Assembly: GCF_029227915.1 (NCBI RefSeq)
Contig: NC_079887.1
Coordinates: 11,532,001 to 11,596,000 of the forward strand
Direction: 5' to 3'
DNA from: Hydractinia symbiolongicarpus
Lineage: Eukaryota; Cnidaria; Hydrozoa; Anthoathecata; Hydractiniidae
DNA length: 64,000 nucleotides
The position numbers and the translations under genes were made by a program. The notes below the pieces were generated by a model. That model was not told where the DNA came from. It searched no databases and saw only the letters and a list, made by a program, of their open reading frames with translations. Below are positions 34,626 to 48,100 of the stretch, in pieces. Position 1 is the stretch's first letter. Each line of letters starts with the position of its first letter.

Positions 34626-34631
34626 AATAAA
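34626..34631 (+). terminator. Poly(A) signal of the MYND gene
   Basis: AATAAA 22 bp after the TAG stop, giving a very short 3' UTR. A second, T-rich stretch follows. Confidence 0.6.
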
Positions 34632-36745
34632 TTTTATTTTAAAAATCTGTCCGTTAAATTTAGTATTTGCCGAATAGTCATAGACTATAGACTATTGCGT
34701 CCAGTCCAGAATATCATACGCGTAGAAGAGCCTTGGTACAAAGTTGCATTTCACTCTCAAGCGGGAACTTAGCTGAATTTCCACGAATATAGAGGCGGGC
34801 TCTGCACTGTAGGTATAAAAGATTTTACTTCAAGTTATTTTTGAAACAGCCCTTGAGAATCTTGAAATCACATTTATGCTTTTCTTTGATGCTTTCTTTC
34901 CACGAATCAACTCTGGGTAACGTTTAAAAGCAAAAGATGATAACATACTATATAAAGAGTGTAAAATATAGAAGCAATCAAATAAATCTCAAAGATGAAA
35001 AAGGTTTAAAACTACCTTTTTTAATTGTTTGTTCTTTTGTTTCAGATATAAACGCTTTCTTATACTTTTCAGATAAACATTCTGGCATTTCAATCACTTT
35101 ATGAAACCACACTCTAAACACATACATTTAGCAATAGATGAATGCCTTTTATCTTTTTTAGCCTACTTTGCGTTGGATGTGTCACTGCAGATTAAACTTA
35201 CGTGTAAATTTTTCTTCGCAGTGTAAACACTTGTTTTTCCCGCGAATCAGGATATACGACCGCATATATCGCCATCTTAAAGTGGATAGAAAGTTCTGCA
35301 TTCCCCAATACACTTGTGAATTCCGTTGAATGCGCTACTTATGATCTATGACATAATTCTATTTTGTTAGGGTTATCGCTTTCCAATAAGACATTTGCCT
35401 ATTTTGCAACCACAAAAGAGTTGAATATTTAAGTTTTAGAATATTGTTGACTTTTTTTCAGTTGTAGAATTTTTGGAATCTCCAATTAATTTGGCGAAAA
35501 CGCATGATATGCCATACTGCATGTCATTTAATTTTTCTGTCACCCAAGTCATATGTTTATCAGATATGTGACACAAAGATGAGCTAGTTTTTTGGCAAAC
35601 TTGATCTCAGGACTTTTTGTCTTTTATTAGATATTGGACGACGAAAAGTGCAGCGCCGAGGAGAGACAGAAAGTTCTAGGGATGAGGTTAAGTTCTTCGG
35701 TTATTATTTCTAAATCATAAATTTTTTGTCTATATTCGTGTATTAGATTTAGTTAGCTTCGTATATCCCCAGATGCAAGATGTTTGCACGCTTCTTGGTA
35801 CACATTTCACAAAAGTTAAAGAGTTTAGCTCCTTTTCGTTTTTTATTTATTTAGCTTTATATAAGTTTTAAGCTTTAATTGCGGGTGAAATAATTGAGGA
35901 CCATGCTATCTGAAGTTCTATGCCAAATATCTAAACGGCAACAGTAGTTCTCAATAGTTCTTTTTACTATTTGAGTAAAGCAACATTTTTGGCATGTATA
36001 ATTTGTTGCATAGACTGTCTGCTCTCATGTCACTTTAATAGCTGATCATGAAAAAAGTTTCACACTATCATCCGTGTTTTTGGTATTATAAATTCGAAAG
36101 CATTTTTTTTCGCGCAATTCTTAAGTGTCTTTTGTGCTAAAGTAACGACAGCCGCTCTTTTTGTTAGAGCCCTAAATATAAAAAATTTTATTGATAAAAA
36201 AATTTTAATCTATAAAAATGATTTATTTAAATAACTGCAACTTCGAAACGGCAACTTCGAAAAACTTTGTAGCGCCGACGGAAGTTAGGTTTACTTGCCA
36301 CGGGTTTTCAGTCCTGGAAATATTAACGGGAATACCCACGTGCTAAGTTATTCAATGTAGGTGCATAAACAAACCTTAGCTTTGTGGGAGCCTACTACTC
36401 GTTTGAAGACGTTTTGAAGAAATTAACTCGTTTTAGGTATGCATATGTATATATAATTTTTAATTTAAATTTATTTATTTTTCCAAGAATATATAATATA
36501 AGTAGAATGCGCTTGGCGTGGTACTGCAAACTTTACGAGCGCTGTTCTTCAAATTTTCGTTGGGTTAACTACAACGCAACTGACCATGTGGGAAGAAATG
36601 ACTATTTTAAAGTTCACTAGCTACATGTAATGTACTCTTTTCAACCTGTATGGCTCGCTTAACCCACAAATTAACCACATCAAATTAGAATATTAGCTTA
36701 GGAAATATGGCACATATTTCATTCTGGACGTTGTAGCTAGCCATA
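34632..36745. other. Region without an intact gene; possible C2H2 finger remnant
   Basis: On minus at about 35165-35245 one frame reads NKCLHCEEKFTRKFNLQ, then a TGA stop, then HIQRK. This resembles the first two thirds of a C2H2 zinc finger interrupted by a stop. Nothing around it extends the frame, so it is probably a fragment. The rest is AT-rich with no supported feature. Confidence 0.3.
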
Positions 36746-36865
36746 ACACCAATCCGGTCTAGCATTCTGCCATTATGGATACCGCGTTAAGAAAAGACTG
36801 GTATCTAGTTTAACATGGACAACTCGATTGTAAACAAATCTGTTAACTGAAGAGATAGGCGAAAA

Positions 36866-38488
36866 ATGGATTACAACATGATACAAAAAATGAAAAACGA
36901 AGAACTAAAAAGTTATCTAAGACAACGTGGATTGAAAGTAACGGGTAATAAGTCAGAGTTGGTTGCTTGAGTATTTGTGGCTTGTGAGAACAACGTAAAA
37001 CCGATTCTTACAGCTGCTGAAGTAGAGGTTACGCTACAGGAAGAATACAAATCAAATGTTTTGTTGAAAATGAAGTCATACCAGATCATTCAAAATTATT
37101 GAATGGTTGGATCACAGAAGAAGACGGAATAACCAATTGGCCTATGATAACATATGCAAACATTTTTAACTTCATAATGTTCTTTGCAAGAGAACTTGGT
37201 AGTACGGATTTAAATGACTAAAAAGCAACCAAAGCATATAGCTATTTTAAGAATGGTTGGCTTGGATATGTATTGTATCATCCTGTTTCTGAGGAGTCAT
37301 AGTTTTGTCTACTCAAAGCAGATTGCAGAGCATCAAAGCGTCTTCGTGACCCTCCACATAAACTTTGGGTTTGTGTAAATAAAAAGGATGGTGTGATAAA
37401 GACAGCACATTGTTCCTTTATGGCAGGGATGTCGGAAACCTGTAATCATATCACAGCCTTACTGTTTCGTGTTGATGCTGCCACGACGTGTGGTCTAACA
37501 AACCCTGCATGCACTACCATGTGAATGGTTACCTAATCGTGCTGAAGTGGTGCCAAAAATTTAAGAGACATTAAATTAGGACGTGATGACTTTGGTAAAA
37601 AGCAAGCTAAAAGAAAACTTGTACCAACACCAAAGAAACTATACAACCCTCTTAAAAATTGTGATGAAAAGCCCTTAGCACTTAAAACCGTTGCGACAGC
37701 ATTAAAAGATGTTATACCAGACAGTATTTTATACACCACGGTACCACTACCCAAAATTGACTTCGTACGTGAAGCATACATTGCATGAAAATGTGACATC
37801 TGTACATGTTTTAGATATGTCAGGGAGCTTGTAAATTTTTTTTGAAAATTTAGCTCACATTATTACACCAAGCGTAGTACAGAAAAATGAAATTTTAACT
37901 CATGGTCAAAGTGAAAACGAAGCCTGGTATGCATTCAGAAAAGGCGTCATCACAGGCTCAAAAGCACATGAGGTAAAAACAAAAATAAACAAAATTGAAA
38001 AAGGGCATAAACCTGAACTATGGCCACTATTTCAAAAAATATCAGGAAATGCTTTCGTGCATCCAGATATTGCTGCATTAAAGTATGGACGAGAAATGGA
38101 ACCACTGGCTATTGAGGCATTTAAAAAGGTCTTGTCTAAAGAACACAAAAACTTATGTGTCAAAAATTGTGGGCTTTTCTTAGATGCTGATAAGCCATAC
38201 ATTGGTGCGAGTCCTGATGGTATCGTGACGTGTGAATGCTGCTCGGATGCATGCCTGGAGGTAAAGTGCCCAATTTCAATCAATTATACTAAACCGACTG
38301 ATCCTAATATAAAACTGCCTTATATTATTAACACAGAAGATGGACATCACCACTTAAAGAAAAGTCATCCTTACTACACACAGTGTCAGTTACAATTAGC
38401 TGTCACTAAACTAAAAAAATTCTACATTGTAGTTTGGACTTCGCATGGACATTTCATAGACGAAATTGATTACAATGAAACCTTTTGA
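36866..38488 (+). pseudogene. ISL2EU SAP/SWIM/YqaJ nuclease, broken
   Basis: The ATG at 36866 starts a SAP-like motif (ELKSYLRQRGLKVTGNKSELVA), interrupted by a TGA at 36968. Frames then shift and several stops follow. A SWIM zinc-finger pattern is readable (HCSFMAGMSETCNHITALLF, with the Cys-x-Cys reduced to one Cys). From 38057 to the stop the frame is open for 143 codons and holds the YqaJ core: GREMEPLAIEAF, CGLFLDADKPYIGASPDGIV, CLEVKCP (ExK) and YYTQCQLQLAVT. YqaJ-type proteins are phage-recombinase-like PD-(D/E)XK nucleases, and their role in ISL2EU transposition is not established. This copy retains the ~750 bp absent from copy 1. Confidence 0.75.
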
Positions 38489-38587
38489 AAAACTTTATTT
38501 GAAAAACTTGAAACATTTTACAGGTATTATCTAACATATAAGTACACAGGTGAAAAATAATCTGTACATATATACAAGGATTAGTGA

Positions 38588-40275
38588 TTAGTAAATATAT
38601 ATATATATCTTTTTCTTTACGTTTTTTTTTTTCTGAGTCAACAAAGTTTTCATATTACATAATGCTGCACATGACCAACTTGTTAGGATTATATAAGTTT
38701 TAATCCGTCTTATAGCTTTTTCCGCATGAATTCTTAAATTAGCGACAGTTTTTGTTTTGCTGCATTCAACTGTAGCCATTTGGGCTTTCATCCTGGCACC
38801 AGGCAGAACAACTAAGGTACAATAACGGAGTAATAATTACTCCTTTATTTGAAATCCTCGATCAGCCATAATTTAGTCCCCATAATCCAGTTTGTCATAA
38901 AAACAACTGTCATTAACTATAAACTTGCCTTGTTTACCTCCATAACAATGGGACAAGAAAGTGATGTACCTTGTTGGAGAAATACCAATCAGAAATTTAA
39001 ATGTGTTATAGTGTTTGTACTCTGACCATGTAACAGCTTGCATTTCTAAAGATTTCGAACATTCAATAAAAACTTCGGCACAATCGAATATACAACGCAC
39101 TTTTCCATAACCCTGTCTTTTAAACATATCAGGCATATGATCCATAACACTTTCTTTTGGTATCCAATTCACTAGGGCATTTCCAAGTGTCATACTCATT
39201 ACTCTAATCCACGTTTTAAATGTGTTTGAACAAATGGTTTGGCTAATTCCAAAAGGGTCAGCTAAGTCCTCATTTAATATTCCCAAACATAATCGCATCA
39301 AGGTAAGAAGAAACTCATTTTTGTGTGACAGCTTTCTCAAAACGTTTGGTTTAAAATGTCGACGCACTTTAGTAGAAACCACCTTTAAATGTGCAACACC
39401 TCTCCAATATGTTGCTTGTAAAACATATGGCCACAAAATTTCAAATATTTTATGGAATGCCTGGATGCTGACAATTCCTGTGTAGAAATTCATTTTTGCG
39501 TCTTTTTTTATTTGATGAAACGAAAATGGTACTTTTTCAGGTTCCAAACGTACTTGTTTTTTCAATTTTGTGTTACTTAGTGTCAAATGCTCTATTTTTC
39601 TTGACATTGATTGAATCAAATTATTCTTATCAACACAAGATAAACATTTTTCCTCGTCAGGTTTAAGGCTGTACAAATGATCTGAAAATGTTAAACAGGT
39701 TGATCCATTTCTTGGTGTTGTTAAAGTTCCAGTAGGAGACAAGGGTGGTGAGCAAAACGGTGAAGATTAATATTAATTGATTATTATTAATAAGACTAAT
39801 ATTTTTTGTTTTTTGGGTGGTGGAATCAGCTGTTTGAAAGAGTTCTTCTTGGTGTTGAACTTATTAGTTCATATCCTAATTTAAGCGTAGGGTTAGGATT
39901 TTCAGCTGTAGCAATTTTATCCACAAAATGTTCACTACAAATTCTATCATTCCTTGTAGGTTTCCAAACAGTTTTATTAGCATTTTCTTGTCTCAGTAAC
40001 TTTATCCATTGACTTTGTTTCTCTTTGTATCTTACCTCCCCAGGAAAACAAAACATTCAAAATGGCTGAGGGCATCCACAGTCAGCATTCAGCTTTCCTT
40101 CGTGAATCATACAGGATTCCTTCTTCCACTTGTCAATACGTCTCGTATTATTCGTACAACCAACAACAGCGCAGTTTACAGGACCCATAAGATTATATTT
40201 ATTTTGTTCATCTTTTTTACGCCTTTCATTCACTAATCCACCATTACTGTAACTTAACATTACCATTTTGTCCAT
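38588..40275 (-). pseudogene. ISL2EU THAP-domain DDE transposase, broken
   Basis: Read on minus from 40275. A THAP zinc finger begins NCAVVGCTNNTRRIDKWKKE and continues after an in-frame TGA (40057-40059) with CFPGEV, QWIKLLRQEN and RICSEHFV. These supply the C2CH residues. A frame break near 39750-39830 follows, then a 289-codon open stretch: a coiled coil (KNNLIQSMSRKIEHLTLSN) and the transposase core, CIFDCAEVFIE (first Asp), YKHYNTFKFLIGISP and CYGGKQGKF. Two more stops (38873, and about 38842) precede ADRGFQI and NLRIHAEKAIRRIK, which carry the second and third catalytic positions. It is non-functional but nearly full length. Confidence 0.75.
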
Positions 40276-40334
40276 GCTAAAGTAGTGTCCAGTTCCTATA
40301 CTGCGCTACGGCTTGAAAAAGGCCGGATTGGTGT

Positions 40335-42165
40335 ATTCTTGTGGTCGGATTGCGTCATAACACTGGTTGAACCAACCACGGGCCAGTATTCAGGTTAAGC
40401 AGCCATTATGAAATGGTGTACAAATGCTGTAATCATGATGTTTTTGTGGTGAAACCTTCATAACTACAATACTGTATTTTTCAAGGAATTCTTTTTTTTT
40501 TAGTCAAATCTTTAATATGTTTTACATAGTGCTTAATTTTTGCCATTTTGCGACATTTTAACCCCATTTTGGTTGTAAATTCTGTTTAATTAACTGTGAA
40601 GGTTTGACCGTGAAAAGTCCATTTTGTACCCCATCAGAGAGCAACAAAGGAGAGTATTCCAACCGCAAGAATAAATCCATTCAGGAAATTGTCTCTAAAA
40701 TTGGAGATCTTCAAAACTTAGATTGTCTCACAAACCAGAGGCAAAAAAGCAAGTGTTTCATTGCCTGTGGTTTTGAGACAATCTCCATTTCCTATAGACA
40801 GTGAGTTACTACTGCTATAATAATTATCTGTTAGGAAAAACTGCTATAAGATGGAAATAACTTAATTATTAGAATTACAGTCTAGTTTAGGTAATAGAAA
40901 GGTCTATTTATGCTCTACAAAAACATAATCATTCTTTATACCAAGATAACGCTGAAACTACACACTCTTTTTCACAATCGCACACAAGGAGAAATGGATG
41001 AGATCCTATTTGTGACGAAAATTAAAAAAAAATTGCTAAAGAAAATGCTACTAAACAACCATTTTGTAATGTATCTAAATTTTGCAAATGGAATCCCAAT
41101 TTAGTGAATTATGTCATGTTTTTTCTGCCATCATTGAAAAATTTAAGGTTTGCATTGCTTAATTAGATGAAAAGTTGCTAACAAATGGCTATTTATATGT
41201 ATCAAAGCAATTTATGGTCTAAATTTATTGCTTTGTGTAATTTGCTTTGTAGGACTAAAAATTATAAATAAAAAGCTTTTGCATTGATTCATTCTATGCA
41301 AAGGATATTTAGGCATTGCTTAATCATATGCAATTATCCTGCAGGATATTTAGCCCTTTTCAAGCTCTAATGTTTGTCATGAAACAAACAAGCAGTATTC
41401 ATAGCAGGTGCATTTTTATAACAAAAATTAAATACAATAGTCATAAATATCATGAAAAAGTAGTTTCAATAGTTTGTTTTTTGTTGAATTTTTTTTTTTT
41501 TGTCACTATGCAATAGAAGAGCGTCAGGCAGTGAGATATGTGTTGATAGCCTAATTAGGAGTGATAGTTTATGCCAGTTTTAAAATCATACCTGTTTATG
41601 ATGAAGCCTTTTTCTATATTTGTATAGTTTCAGGTGAACTGACACTCATACTAAAACTTTTTCTTACTAACAGACAGGTAAAAGAATATATCATGTAAGC
41701 ACAATTTACCTGAAATGAAGCTACCGCACCTGCGAAAACATTTGTGTAAAAAATTCCGACAACCCAAATATGTAAAATATATGTATGGGTACCATATACA
41801 CATGTCTACATTAGGGTTACATATAAACACAATCACAGAAAAGGAGTTCTTGAGAACATTGGTGTACCTGAAAAATAAAAAACAGGAGTCACCCATAATG
41901 TTTGTATAAAGCCATCATATAATTTATACCAGGAAATATATACTGCACTAATAACTGTACCAAGAATTTCATTTATGAATGCAACTGCACAAAAGTGAAT
42001 TGTTTCATAAGATCTTACTTTAGACTTGTTCACATTCATGTTTTATCCAAAGAAGACATGCCTTACAACACAATGCGTGTGCATTAGTAAAAAAGATCTT
42101 TTCAAATGTTACAATGAAGAAATGGTATATATAATTCTTTTTTTCTAGCTTAGGATAGAAACAGC
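40335..42165. other. Region without a recognised gene
   Basis: AT-rich 5' flank of the first AKR7 gene. It contains an imperfect 24-bp hairpin (40720-40744 with 40761-40784, AGATTGTCTCA arms) and no supportable exon. A TTCTAG at about 42143-42148 could be the acceptor of a 5' UTR exon for the downstream gene. Confidence 0.4.
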
Positions 42166-45100
42166 ATGGCTAATCTTCGGCGTATACTTGGTACGATGCC
42201 TTTTGGTGGAACTTTGAATGAAATGGAGGTATGAAATAAATATGATTTGCAGTTCAGGGTACTCCTGTTTTTTATACCGTTTTTCTTTTCAGCAGCACAG
42301 CAAATATTTATTATCTGATAATAAATGTCATTTTTTTAAAAACATGACATATTTGATATTTTTAAAACAGCTTATTAATCGTGTCTTAACAAAATTTGGC
42401 ATTTTGGAGGAAAGAATAAACTAACAGCAATGTTTAAGATTCATTAGAAGTTCATATAATAACAGATCATTAGGTTAAAAATTTAACTAAGGCATAGAAA
42501 GTTGAAGTACGTGTTGAGGAATAAAATACGACTGCCAGCCTTTAAAGAAAATACTACTATATGTAGTTTATATGCTGCATTGTCAGCATAAATAATAATG
42601 TGTATCCAAGGTTACAAAACATGTAACATAAGTAATATAACATATGACAATAAACGCCTGCATCTGAGTAAAACATTACATATATGTAATTACAGTGTTT
42701 AAATTAGTAGTTTGCAAGTCAGTCACTTTTTTTCAGCTGGATTTTGTATTCGACACATAAATTTTTTGAATTGTTACTCTAAAAATGCAGATTTTAAGTT
42801 ATTAAGACCTGAAATAAGTGTTTCATGTTATTTAAAATGGTCTGTTTAACTAATAAAGTATAAAGCATGTCTTTTGATAATTAATTTTCAAAATTTTATA
42901 ACGAGAATATCTTAAGATACTTTTAAAACTTAAAAAAAACATGGTGAAAAACTACCTAAAGCTTTGCAACATACATGTGTATACCACTTCTCACCTTTAA
43001 ACAGAAAGCTCGAAGATTTCTCAGAAAGATAACTTCACCTTTATGTAGATCTGTATTGGTTTCAATTTTTAAATTTAGTCAAGACTTTCTTTAGGCGCAT
43101 CATATGATCAAGCAATGGGTGAAGCATGGGTTCAGTGAAATAGATACTGCTATTGCGTAAGTCTCAGTATAGCATAATCTCCTGGACATAATATTTGTTA
43201 AAACAGCCTTGTTGTGGCAATTTCATGAAAATTACTAATCAGACTATCTTATCAAAATCCTACAGCATATAGACTATGTTACTTTGATGTGTTGGCAGGC
43301 CAGGTAAAGAACATTAAAAATGCAGTTGTCTTGGTTTCCAGAGTTCTCCCATTATGGAATAATCCATTTCATGGACTGTGTTAGTCTAGGAAAACAGGGT
43401 GTGTTAACTTGATTAGAGATTTTAATATAGATTTGAAATACAATTCAAAGTTTGCTGCAATTATCCACCAAAGATCTTTCACATGTTTTAGGCGTGTGCA
43501 TATGTTCTTTTGAAAAAGGTTACTGTGGGTAAATTCTCTAAAATTTGGCAATGCAATGATCAAAATCATTTTGAGGAGATAATTACTCCAATTAAAATTA
43601 GCTATTAAAATTTTTAACTTTTTACAGACCTAGATTGGAACAAGGATTAAAATCTATCCTTTTTCTAAAAGTTTTTTTTATGTTACATTCCCTTTTTTCA
43701 AAATTTGCTTTCTCTTCCTTACCTTCGTCTGAAACTGTTTTGCACATTTTTAAATATTTGCTTAGTGTGTAGTCTGTGTGTTTCTTTAAGGGACATCCTT
43801 TATTTCCACCTGCCATATTTTTTGCTTACAAGAAGTATATGTTAGTGTTTGTATATGTATTGTTTGTGTACATAAATTTTTGTCATGTATAGTTTTTTTA
43901 GTTCCGTGTAGTTATTTTACCTTTGTATTTATTTGAGGTTTTTTATGTTTGTTAGTTGACTTAAAATATATATTTATTTGTGTATAGCGATGATCATTAG
44001 TCTAAACTTCTGTGTCTGCCCCTGTATCTGTAACAATGTTAAACCTCTACTGAATGATATTGATGTTGTCATAAGTTGGCGTTGATGTTACATAATTTCA
44101 TGTCACATGTTTATCAAATATAAAACTCAATTTGCCACTTCTAAGATGACTGGATTGTTCTTCACCACTAATATTTAAAACTAAAATTTAATTTTTGTCA
44201 GAAAAGGCTAATTCTACATGTTTTTTTGACTAGTACTTTAATCTGAATTTTATCAAGTCTATTTAGGCTGATTGTTGTAAGGACTTCACCTATATTTTAT
44301 ATTTATTCAAGAATACTTCGTTTTAGTTTTTAAATGTTACATAATTTTTTAGTTACCAACTTGGTGAAACTGAGAAAGTTATAGGAACTCTTCCATTGGC
44401 AAGAGATGCAGAAAAGGTATGGTAAAAAAATACTTTAATTTTTTCTCTCCAAGGCATAATTAAAGTCAATTTTTGCACCACTGATGCATTTTAGTCTAGT
44501 ATCATCGTGGTTTATTAGGATAATCAGTTAAATTTAAAGCAGTTCTTCTTCGATTTGTCATATCATTATACCCTATATTTGTACTGTCTTTGAAAGTTCT
44601 GTTTGTTTTCTTTAAAAAAATTATAAAATATACTGGAATATCATGTTTGAATAAATGTTTGAATTCACGCTTCTAAGATATAAAACCATATATATTAGCG
44701 GTGTAGTCAGAAGATTCTTACATGCTCCGTTTACTGCTTATTCTTGTATCTGCAGCAAAAAATAATTTCGGCTTCTGTCCTGCACATAAAAAGAGTACCT
44801 CTATTGTTATAGATATAAGTAGAGCAAGAATATGATTTCCTCTTGCTTATTTTTATACTAGCAAAGAATATCATATTTTGACCTCTAACAAAAGTGTACT
44901 AGCCAAAGGTCAGTTGATTTTCTGGTCGAAATATTTCACTATTCCCTTTTAAATTAGGTGAAAATTGCATGCAAAGCAAATCCAACTGAAGGTAAGAAGT
45001 TATAATACCTCTTTTCAGGAGATTCAGATAATTCTATTTTTCAGGAAAACTCTAAATTTATTTATTTTTTGCTTAAGAGTTCATGTTTGCCTGTGTGTCT

Positions 45101-48100
45101 CAAACATGTTTTATTTAATAGAAATTTGGTTGAGCCAGATGAACACTTAACATCTAAGTAAACCAAAAAAATTGATCTAACCACTAGTCCAAATAAAAAA
45201 ATAAGGACCTTAAAAATGCAGAAATAAATCTTTAACTCTTTTATAGATGTGGCTTAAGAAAATTTTTTAGGACGATGTCTTCAATAGAAAATTAACTTTA
45301 CCTAATGTAATACATACCATTAACAGGATTTAAAGCAGCAGAAGTTGTGGATCAGTTAAACAGGTCGCTTAATTCTTTGCAGACATCATCAGTTGATATA
45401 TTTTATCTTCATCTTCCTGATCATAAAACACCTGTTGAAGAAACTTTAAAAGGCGTTCAGAAATTATATGAAGGTAAGATAATTTGATGTCGAGCATCTA
45501 AGGTTTGTTTCTAGAAATTAAAAAATAACCTTGGAAGTCTATAGTAGAACCTTGGGAAATCCCTCATTGTTTGTTGATAATCTGGTTTCGTGTCTTTTGA
45601 TTCGCTATAAGTTAAATATTTTTTGTCTTAATTGTTTTTTGTTCTGATCATTAGATTTGCTGATAAAAAACCTTTTCAAGGACAATGTTAAAAATTTAAT
45701 ATGTTCGCCAAATCCTGAGAGAGGTTTAATGTTTTTGCATTATCAGTCAGAGGTGTAAGTGCAAAGTGGCATACTTTAAGAAGATTTTACTTTTAAAAAA
45801 ATAATATTGCACAACTAAGCATCAATCATATGTCTCTGTCACTGCGTTGAAATTTTGTTAAATTTTTTAATAAACAAAAATTTTTAGAGGGAAAATTCAA
45901 GGAATTTGGCTTGTCTAACTATGCATCATGGGAAGTTGTAAGTTTTTTTGGAAATATATTTAAAAAATGATTTGGTTATATGTGTGAATTTTTATTACAT
46001 CGAGTGTCGTAAAATTAATTGCACTTCGTTGGTTTATTTAGATTGATATTTATCACATTTGTAAACAAAATGGATTTGTCGTTCCAACTGTCTATCAAGG
46101 AATGTACAATGCGTTGACCAGGTAACGGAATTATTTATTACACATAAAGATATACGAAAGTTCATATGAGGTGCTTTCCTTTGTTCCATCGTGTGCCATC
46201 CTGTTCCTGCTTTTCCTTTTTTAATTACCCATAAAAACAACCTTACATTGGGTTGAAGTTAAACTAAATCATTCAATTTTAAAGAAGAATGTACACATGT
46301 GGAATTATTTTAAGAACAATAAACAGAGAATAGAAAATAAAACTGGTGTAGAAATTAAGTTTCTTTGAAGTTTTATATTCGTTATACCAAGCTGTAAATG
46401 ACGGTTGGCCTGTTGTACTAGAAAAACTTAATTTTGTAATCACTAGATTTGTTTTAGTACAATTTAAAATGATGTCGTTTTAGGATTTTTAAGGAGTTTT
46501 AGGTACAAGCAATTCAATATAATTAAATACATTTTTTTTCAAAAGCAGCCAACAAATCAGCTGTTAGTGACAGGATGGTAAATTTTATTACGTTTTTGTG
46601 CTTAGCTTTGTATTGTAAACATAAAAAGGTTATTTTTATTAAAAATTGTCACACTAAAGTTTGAAAAAATTCTTCTTTTATAAGCAACTTTTACTTTTAA
46701 AATCATTGATAAAAGAAACAAATTTCAATGCTGCATATTAAAAAAAATTTATAGTGGAGGCTGCTGATAAACAACAAAAGAATTTTTTGTTAATTTTAAG
46801 TTTCTTGGAATTCTCTTCAATTCTACTGAATGATTATAATTTTTTGCTAGTATTGACTTAATCCTGTATCTTCACACAAAATACCTACAGAAATACCTAA
46901 GATATAACGTTTTTTGTATATCTTCATTGATTTTTTCATACACCAGCCAACTTTTACTTTTTACACAACAAAAAGACATTTAAAGGGTTTAGTGTATGCT
47001 TGTGAAATTGAATTAACAATGTCATGATTATCACTAAATTAAAAAAAATACCAAAACGCTACACAACATGAACATTGCAAAAAAGACCAAAGAGTTTGAT
47101 ACTGGCAGTTGTAATGTTCATCTGACAAAAACGTGAATTTTTTTGTCCCTACTTATCTAAACAATGTTTAGGAAGAAGTGCAAAAACAGACGCGTATGTA
47201 ACCTTGTGTATTTTTTAGAGATATCGAGTTGGAACTGATCCCTGCTTTGCGTAGATATGGCATTCGCTTTTATGTGTACAACCCAGTAAGAAGTGTAGAA
47301 TTTTTTGTTTGTTTGTTTTTACTTATTTTGCTTTTAATTGAAAAAAATTCACAGAAAATTACTTTGAGCTATATCACCTACTCAAGGTGGTAAGATAGTG
47401 AATTCTTGTTGCTTATAATCAAGATAGTAAGGTAGTGAATTCTTGTTACTTATAATCAAGTTAGTAAGGTAGTGAATTCTTGTTACTTATAATCAAGTTA
47501 GTAAGATAGTGAATTCTCGTTACTTATATTCAAGATAGTAAGGTAGTGAATTCTTGTTACTTATAATCAAGATAGTAAGATAGTGAATTCTTGTTACTTA
47601 TAATCAAGATAGTAAGATAGTGAATTCTTGTTACTTATAATCAAGGTAGTAAGGTAGTGAGTTCTTGTTACTTATAGTCAAGATAGTAAGATAGTGAATT
47701 CTCGTTACATATAATCAAGATAGTAAGATAGTGAATTCTCGTTACATATAATCAAGATAGTAAGATAGTGAATTCTTGTTACTTATATTCAAGATAGTAA
47801 GATAGTGAATTCTCGTTACATATAATCAAGATAGTAAGATAGTGAATTCTTGTTGCTTATAATCAAGATAGTAAGGTAGTGAGTTCTTGTTACTTATAAT
47901 CAAGATAGTAAGATAGTGAATTCTTGTTACTTATAATCAAGATAGTAAGGTAGTGAGTTCTTGTTACTTATAGTCAAGATAGTAAGATAGTGAATTCTTG
48001 TTACTTATATTCAAGATAGTAAGATAGTGAATTCTTGTTACTTATATTCAAGATAGTAAGATAGTGAATTCTCGTTACATATAATCAAGATAGTAAGATA

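Larger units (their letters stand above)
36746..40334. mobile_element. ISL2EU-type DNA transposon, copy 2
   Basis: It has YqaJ-type nuclease (plus) and THAP/DDE transposase (minus) remnants, convergent. Outer ends: ACACCAATCCGG at 36746-36757 and its inverse at 40323-40334. A second shared block (TTTAACATGGACAA on the left, TTTAGCATGGACAA inverted on the right) lies about 70 bp inward. The ends are thus imperfect terminal inverted repeats about 80 bp long. I could not find an unambiguous 2-bp target duplication. Both genes contain stops and frameshifts. Confidence 0.7.
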
